Part shown: positions 58,112 to 64,000 of the stretch, piece by piece | Numbering within the stretch: position 1 is the stretch's first letter | Layout of the letters: every line of letters begins with the position of its first letter | DNA from: Lactifluus volemus | Taxonomy: Eukaryota; Basidiomycota; Agaricomycetes; Russulales; Russulaceae | DNA: 64,000 bases | Assembly (NCBI GenBank): GCA_022376515.1 | Contig: WTXI01000010.1 | Location: 186,001-250,000 of the forward strand | Direction: 5' to 3' | Translations under genes and position numbers: made by a program | Notes under the pieces: model-generated | Told to the model about the DNA's origin: nothing | The model's input: only the letters and a program-made list of their open reading frames with translations | Databases searched by the model: none

Positions 58112-60092
58112 ATGCTCCAAAGCTACCATGCTACGCCAGTCTCTCCGATAGTGCACGAAGAGGTAGATGACGAACGAGCGTTCGAGAATGAGGGAAGCGC
58201 ATTGCTAGGGAGCAGTGCCTCAAGGGTCGGCCTAACAAAGAACGAGGAGCAGAAGGAGGGCCATGCCTCGCTCACCAGTAGTGTAGGCAATCTTGCGAAT
58301 ACTATCATAGGTAGTGGTGAGTCTTGCTCAATGTTTAAACCCCCTCCCCCCTCCCCTTTCCCTATCGTCCACAGCTCACTAGTACCTTACCTTTGTGCAT
58401 AACGCTTAAGGCATGCTCACCTTCCCTCGGGTACGTCCTGTGTCCGCACGTGAAGGATTTGTGTCCGTAATGTAATGACCATCGTGTAGGCCCTTGCATC
58501 GCGGGTATCATCCCTGGCATGATAACTTGCGCCTTTTCTGGTGCCGTCGCAGCGTTTGGTCTTCACCTCCTCTCTGTGTGTGCGCGCAAGACTCCACACC
58601 GTCGTTCGTCCTTCTTTGCTGTCGCAAGCCTTACATTCCCTCGCGCTGCCGTCTTCTTCGACGCAGCCATCGCTATCAAGTGCTTTGGAGTCTCTATCAG
58701 GTTCGTACTGTTCCCCGTTTTCTACGCACAAAAGAGAAAATACGGGGGTCTGATGAAGTGGATAGTTACCTTATCATCATCAAGTCGCTCCTTCCGAATG
58801 TTGTCGAATCGTTATACCATGACCTCACTTCACCAGATACGAACCCGCCAGCGTGGGCGCTCAGCGGTCACGTCTGGATTTGCCTTGTCATGACTGTACT
58901 GGTACCGTTGTCCTTCCTTCGTCGTCTAGATAGCCTTAGACATACAAGTTACATTGCTCTCTTTTCCTGCGGTGAGTATCCCTTTATCAGGCTTTTGAGA
59001 CTTGCTCCCTTGCTTACTTGTTTCCCTTCCAGCGTATCTCGTCCTGATAGTGATTGTGTGCTATTTCCGCCCAATCAAAGGGATGAAGCCACCCGGAGAT
59101 ATCCACTTTGTCAAAATTACCCCCAGCTTTGTGTCGACGTTCCCTATCCAAGTTTTTGCTTTCACTTGCGCTCAAAACGTAGCGTCCATTCTTTCATTAG
59201 GATGATCTAGTTACAGTATCTGACGGACGAACAGCTGTTTCCCATCTTCAACGAACTCAAGACTAACTCGCAGGAGCGCATGAACATTGTCATTGGAACG
59301 GCCATTGGTTCCGCGACTGTCACATATGAAGTCATTGCAGTCTTTGGTTACATCACATTTGGCTCGCACGTAGGTACTCTCTTTAGAATTCACGACTTTG
59401 ATTTAAACGTCTCTCACAGGTCAGTGCGAACATCATTGCAATGTACCCCTCGACCTCACTGTTCATCGCCATTGGGCAACTCGCCATAGCGATCCTCGTC
59501 CTTTTCTCGTATCCGCTACAGGTTCAGCCCTGCAGGAACTGCCTTGACAAGGTTTTCAACTTTAGTTCAGCGGATCAGAAGGTTGGGGACGAGACTATTG
59601 AAGATGAGCACGGAGCTGGCGATATGACGCCGCTGAAGCATGCTGGGCTGACAACTGCGGTCGTCATGGGTGGATTCATGATTGCTTATTTCGTGGATAA
59701 TCTTGAGATGGGTGCGTCTTCCTCTTTATCCCTATGCAACTCAGCGAGCTGACGGGTGAGTAGTATTGTCGTTTGTCGGGTCCACTGGGTCGACGACCAT
59801 TTCGTTTATCCTTCCTGGATTGTTCTATTGGAAGGTTGGCTATTCCCAATCACTCTCCAAAGAGCCATAGCTGACACATAGTCGATCAGTTGACGAAGGA
59901 CGACCCAGAGAGAAACAAGCTTCTCAACCTCGGTGCGCTCGCTCTGGCCTGCTATGGCTTCCTCATCCTTGTATTCTGGTGGGTCCCCAATAGATAACCT
60001 TTTTTTTTCTTGTTTTCTGACCAGATCGTGATAGCTTGAGCTTCAATATTTATAACGTCTTGCATCCTGCCATCAAGTCAGGCCTTGCGTAG
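58112..60092 (+). CDS. Vacuolar amino acid transporter, AVT6-like
   Basis: Amino acid/auxin permease (AAAP) superfamily; yeast Avt5-7 relatives export amino acids from the vacuole. After a polar, acidic N-terminus (~55 residues) the first membrane helix begins with the hallmark SSVGNLANTIIGSGMLTFP. Subsequent segments: GIIPGMITCAFSGAVAAFGL, AIAIKCFGVSISYLIIIKSL, GHVWICLVMTVLVPLSFLRR, AYLVLIVIVCYF, FPIQVFAFTCAQNLFPIFNE, IGTAIGSATVTYEVIAVFGY, LFIAIGQLAIAILVLFSYPL, TTAVVMGGFMIAYFV and LGALALACYGFLIL, about eleven helices. Exon 1 is 58112-58316 and there are several short exons; many introns are 45-60 nt. One base is missing near 58501, where ALASAGIIPGM is interrupted. The protein ends HPAIKSGLA at 60092. 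Confidence 0.88.
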
Positions 60093-60638
60093 ACGCCAGA
60101 CGCTGTAAATTATGTACATGCTAGACAGAATGTCTCTTTGGAGGTATCCATAGACAATATAATTAATACCTATAGGACCACTTCAGTTTCCACGAAGCTC
60201 GAATCATGCTCTCGCAGATGAATGGTCAGACCCCATGAGACGCATCAGGAATTCTACTAATAGCCTAACTCGCTTCTCTGCTCAGTTACGAGTATCGAAA
60301 AAAAACACGTTAAAATCTGAAAAGCAACCGATCGAACGAAAATGTACTTCTTCCCGCTTGCACAAACACGGCGCAAAAAAGCAAGGGATTGCGTTCAAAA
60401 CACCAGTTGTATTATCCAAAAAAACAACAAAAAGAGTTATATTTTGATAACTGTTCAAAAAAAGCCAAACACAAAAAGGCAAGGAGAAACAAGGGTCCGT
60501 TCAATCGCAGCCGAGAGGTCCCAAAAGAAAAAGAAAAAAAAAAGCTGAAAAAAAACAACATTGACCAAAGGGTAAAAAAAAAGTAATTAATCTATTTTTT
60601 GAAGATTTTTATGGGCGAGTTGGGTGGGTGGGGGCGAC
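60093..60638. other. Intergenic, A-rich convergent 3' region
   Basis: Between the transporter (+) and the next minus-strand gene. Strongly A-rich on the plus strand from 60295 to 60590, with repeated A6-A10 runs. No gene. Confidence 0.45.
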
Positions 60639-62258
60639 TCAAGACCGCGTAGTAGCTCGCTTGCCGCTACCGTTTCGTTTGCGCGCAGCACCTTTGGCCG
60701 TGGTGTTTGTTGCCGCTGCCATTACCACCGTCGATTCTGCTGCTGCTGCTGCTGCTGTTTGTCCAGCTGTCGCCGACGAACGCGTAACGCGTTTAGAGCG
60801 TCTCAGCGATCCTTCTTGATCCAGTCCCGACTCATCAACCACCCCGACAACACCGACAGCGGCGACGTTATCATCAAGGCCGATGATGGTAGGAGGACCG
60901 GGACTCGGTGCCGCCGAACGTTTACGACGCTTGTTGGGGGGCGCCGCCGATTGTACTAGCTCCGCCGGTTGACGCGTCTCTTCTTGTGGTTCCTCTTGCT
61001 CCCGCTTGACCTTCTTCGTCGTCTTTTTCGGCGCGCGTTGAGTTTTAGATCCGCGCTTGGGTACGGGGAGTGGGGCTGGTGTTGGTCCGGACGCGACGGC
61101 GACGGTAGGGTCACGATCGTCAATTGGTGTATCTTCTTCGATTTCGGCGACTCGGCGCGATCGTTTGCGTGATGTGCCAGTCGGTGGCGGCTGAACGGTC
61201 GTGGTGGCCGTAGAGGGCTCGACGATGACTGGGATAGGAGGAGGAAGAGTCTCATCGATCTGCATGTCGGAATGCGACCGTGATTTGTTGTTGCTGCTGG
61301 CCTTGCCTTTCTTTTTGCTCTTTTTTGTGGTGGTGGGGTGCTCGATCGAGGACGCGAAGACTGGTGGCGCAGAGGTGGATCCAAGCTCTGTTGTGAACGT
61401 AGAGTTGGATGGACCGGCAGCCTCGGGACCATTCTCTACTCCGGCACGTCTGCGACTACTAGCTTTCGAGAAAGAGAGCAATGTGGGTGAAAATCCCATG
61501 GCCGCCATCGCAGCGTCGACGTCGGCATCGATACTGGCCTGCAACGACGCCATCATTGGGTCGTTCGCAAATGAAAACGACGACCTCCTGCCCTTCTTCT
61601 TTCGAGGACACATCACCACTTCGTCGTATTCGGTACAGTTGAAAGGGGACAGTGGCGGAAGACCCTCCTTTTCACGCCAACGTGGAGCGTTGAGGCCAAA
61701 GAGTGGAACCGCGGAAACATCGGATTCTCTTTCTCTGTACCCCCGTGGATGGCGGGGTCGCGAGGGAAGTCTTGCAACGTCAGGGGTACGCCCAGGTGTT
61801 GTGCACTCTTGCCTGCCTCTGCGATCAGCGCAGCGCTCTCGGCAGCACGCTCTGCAGGTGTGGAATTTTCGAGTGGCGTGAACTGCGGCATCAGCCTAGG
61901 ATCCGCAGGGATAGGCTCGCGCAGGTCGGTTCCCATAGTCGGGTGTGCCCAGGGATCGTGGCGAAGTGCGCGTGTCATCTTGTGGCTGAGGCATGGAATT
62001 GTCAGTAGTGGATAAAGGATAAGGGGAAATGAGAAACGGACTTGATAGATTGCTCAAGGTTGCGGAGGTTCTCGAGCCTGGTCATTTGAAAGTCGTTAAC
62101 ATTGTGATTGTGCTTAAGTAGTGCAGTGTGGCTCAGAAGCATTTGATGTTGTGCTTCAAGCTCGTAAACCACGGGCCGAGCTGCTCCTGTATCAGAGAGG
62201 CTACTTTCGCTTTGATCAATTCAGAGAGAGGATCAGTGTTCACGATGGGGGACGCCAT
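60639..62258 (-). CDS. Basic, probably nuclear protein with coiled-coil N-terminus
   Basis: Not recognised. Start MASPIVNTDPLSELIKAKV at 62258, then VVYELEAQHQMLLSHTALL and FQMTRLENLRNLEQSIK, a coiled-coil-like region. A further exon reads RALRHDPWAHP, PADPRLMPQFTPLEN and LGVPLTLQDFPRDPAI. The second half runs through LFGLNAPRWREKEGLPPL, ANDPMMASLQASIDADVD and long Lys/Arg-, Ser- and Pro-rich tracts with several bipartite nuclear-signal-like patches (SRKRSRR, KKTTKKVKREQEE, PNKRRKRS, ARKRNGSGKR). A six-Ala run comes from a CTG7 repeat. Frame breaks lie near 62180 and around 61715-61730, again resolvable by single bases. Nuclear localisation is inferred from composition; no DNA-binding domain is seen. 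Confidence 0.6.
60737..60757 (+). repeat. (CTG)7 microsatellite
   Basis: Seven CTG units on the plus strand. It lies inside the minus-strand coding frame, where it encodes a polyalanine tract. Confidence 0.9.
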
Positions 62259-63854
62259 GAAGAATTAGCAATAGGTAGCCTGGTGTTGGGTGTTGGATAA
62301 AAGTGTAGAGAAAAGGGTGCGTTATCCTGGGGGGGCAGAAATTTATACTGAGACTGCTAAGGCCGCCGAACACAATCCACAATTAACAAGCGAATGTGGC
62401 GGTCCTGCCACATTTTCCTAAGAGGCCCTGGGCCAGGCGGAACGACCGCTTTGAGCCACTTGTCAAATACATGGGCCATTAGATAGAATAGCGTACACAA
62501 GAAAGGGTATATCAAGCGTCATCTCACCTCCGATGCATCTTGAAACTCATCTGGGGTCGGAGGCAGAGTGCTGTTGCGCGGGCAGTTGAAAAAACTGGGC
62601 GGTCAAGTGAAAATCAGCCCTTGACTGATATCACGACAATCTCTATCGCATCGCATTCTTTCCTTCCTCATAGAAAGAACGGGAGCGCGGCGAATGACAC
62701 GAGGGGAGGAGGGGCAGCCTACCGGAAGATGCGGGCCGGGACGAGTCGGAAGTATGAGAAGACGGGGGCCGGCGATAGTAGAAGTGCCCGGATGAGGAAT
62801 AATTGTATGAACCTGAACAAGCGCTTTCAGTCATGATTTCCCACTTTTGCGACTTGAGGATGACATCGGCAAGCTTACCGCGCCCTGGAGACAAGTCTGG
62901 ACAAGTCTGCAAATCGGAAAGCGGCAAACTGTCAAGTGGATAGATGGGCGTGAGTACTGTACACGTTCGGTGTGATGGAGTGGTGACCTAATCACGCGAC
63001 GTAGATGAGGGTGCGCAGGCCAATGATTGAGTCGTCGATAGGCACGAACTGCGTCGAATGAAAACGTCAAGTAGCAGTACTATATTTTCTCAATGTTTTA
63101 TAGAGATGTCGTGTGCGTGGTGGTACTGTTCCCATCATGCGCGCCTAAAGAAGGCAGATAGCAGGCAAAGGCAGTTCTGCAAAGCAACGATGAGATGGGT
63201 GGATGAATAAGCCCTATTGTGGGTACGCAAGGTAGTTACCAAAGGAGTAGAAGTGCACTTTGGGGGACTAAATGAAAGACAGGGATTTGACATGCTGGTA
63301 ATGCAGGTTGACAGGTTCCTTGAACGATATCTGTTAAGCATTTATGTAGAGATTTACCAAATCTGCAATTTATTGGGCGGGAATTGAGCCGATGATGATG
63401 ATGATGGCTGTGGAGGTAACTGAGCGTGTGAGCGGCCCAAGCGTGAGCGGTTTCGTTCGTACCCTGAACCACGCACTCACGTCTAGTAAGAGCGACAAAG
63501 TCAATCCCGTCCATGCCATTAGGCCCTTTCTTAAATCCCACTAGACCTTTTCTTTTTCTTTTCCTTTAATATCTTCTGGCAATGTCACTAGGTAAATTAG
63601 ACCTTCACCTAAACCCGTACCAGGGAGGGGTCCTTAACCCCTTCACACTTTCCTTTTTCTTTCACGCTCATCTACTCTGTCTTACCTCGTTCACTCACCT
63701 CACCTTTCTCTCTTAAACAGAAACATCAACTCGATCCATCCCAGTAACCGTCCTGTCTTCAAGGTTGTCTCCGCCCTCATCATCTCCCTCAGTGGACGCC
63801 ACACGCCATTCTTCCCTCACGACTACTCTCTCCCCTCAAGCAGAACCATTCACA
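62259..63854. other. Region with possible unresolved minus-strand gene
   Basis: About 1.6 kb between divergent genes. A minus-strand ATG at 63541 starts MGFKKGPNGMDGIDFVALTR followed by a good GTGAGT donor, and a stretch near 62850-62900 reads KLADVILKSQKWEI. These may be exons of one small gene, but I could not join them in frame. A GAT repeat lies at 63391-63406. The pyrimidine-rich 63541-63850 stretch looks like the promoter/5' UTR of the last gene. Confidence 0.3.
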
Positions 63855-64000
63855 ATGCCATCCGTCTTATCTCCTCCCATAGCCATCGATAGCCCAGCTC
63901 CTTCTCCCTACCCCGCATCCAGCCCAACTCCAGCCGACACCGACAACAAAACTGACTCAATGGAAGTAGACCCAACAATCATCGAGGCGCTTAAAACCAA
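63855..64000 (+). CDS. 5' end of a gene cut by the window edge
   Basis: ATG at 63855 opens a frame that continues to the last base: 48 residues, Ser/Pro-rich (SPPIAIDSPAPSPYPASS) then MEVDPTIIEALKTK. It follows a pyrimidine-rich leader typical of basidiomycete 5' UTRs. The EVDPTIIEALKTK stretch resembles the lead-in to R3H-domain proteins, which is only a guess without the rest. Confidence 0.5.
   Translation, partial: MPSVLSPPIAIDSPAPSPYPASSPTPADTDNKTDSMEVDPTIIEALKT

Noticed and set aside
60282..60586. Lys-rich open frames on the plus strand
   Set aside because: They are translations of an A-rich 3' region between convergent genes.
1..64000. CRISPR arrays, insertion sequences, bacterial operons or prophage
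   Set aside because: No spaced direct repeats, no transposase or integrase frames, and the gene structures are clearly eukaryotic.

Overview
The window is nuclear DNA of a filamentous basidiomycete, most likely an Agaricomycete. Genes are broken by many short introns (about 45-70 nt, GT..AG with CTNAY-like branch points). The protein set includes BTB proteins, DUF7330-type proteins, a Con7-like zinc finger, ARP8, TOR and an ELMO protein, with tRNA-Pro genes carrying small anticodon-loop introns. There are no operons or bacterial features. All gene models below were spliced by hand from the sequence.

Layout, left to right. 0-5.4 kb: 3' part of a carnitine acetyltransferase (+) with a peroxisomal C-terminus, a small unresolved PY-motif gene (+) and a DnaJ-X co-chaperone (+). 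5.7-15.1 kb: a 12-exon M20 amidohydrolase (-), then two DUF7330-type paralogues (-) flanking a tandem double-BTB locus (+). 15.4-21.2 kb: tRNA-Pro(AGG) (-), a Ser/Pro-rich protein with a KSVRF motif (+) and the INO80 subunit ARP8 (+). 21.2-29.6 kb: about 8 kb with no gene I can support. 29.6-31.6 kb: a Con7-like C2H2 transcription factor (+). 31.6-37.2 kb: another gene-poor stretch with a cluster of three ACGCGT boxes. 37.2-39.8 kb: an F-box/RCC1 protein (+), a small single-pass membrane protein on the opposite strand, and a tandem pair of tRNA-Pro genes. 40.0-48.8 kb: the TOR kinase (-). 48.9-51.8 kb: an ELMO/CED-12 protein (+), diverging from TOR across 148 bp. 52.0-54.3 kb: methylenetetrahydrofolate reductase (-). 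55.0-57.5 kb: a DUF202 membrane protein (-) diverging from a Ser/Thr-rich protein (+). 58.1-60.1 kb: an AVT-like amino acid transporter (+). 60.6-62.3 kb: a basic nuclear-type protein (-). The start of one more gene runs off the right edge.

Most identified genes are housekeeping: acetyl-carnitine shuttling, one-carbon metabolism, vacuolar amino acid transport, growth signalling through TOR and chromatin remodelling. I see no new multi-gene system. The most notable cross-cutting observation is that many conserved genes, including TOR and ARP8, need exactly one extra base at one or more places to stay in frame, nearly always in the same direction. This looks more like missing bases in the assembly than gene decay. 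Some neighbouring genes (M20 hydrolase, both DUF7330 genes, DnaJ, carnitine acetyltransferase) splice perfectly in frame.
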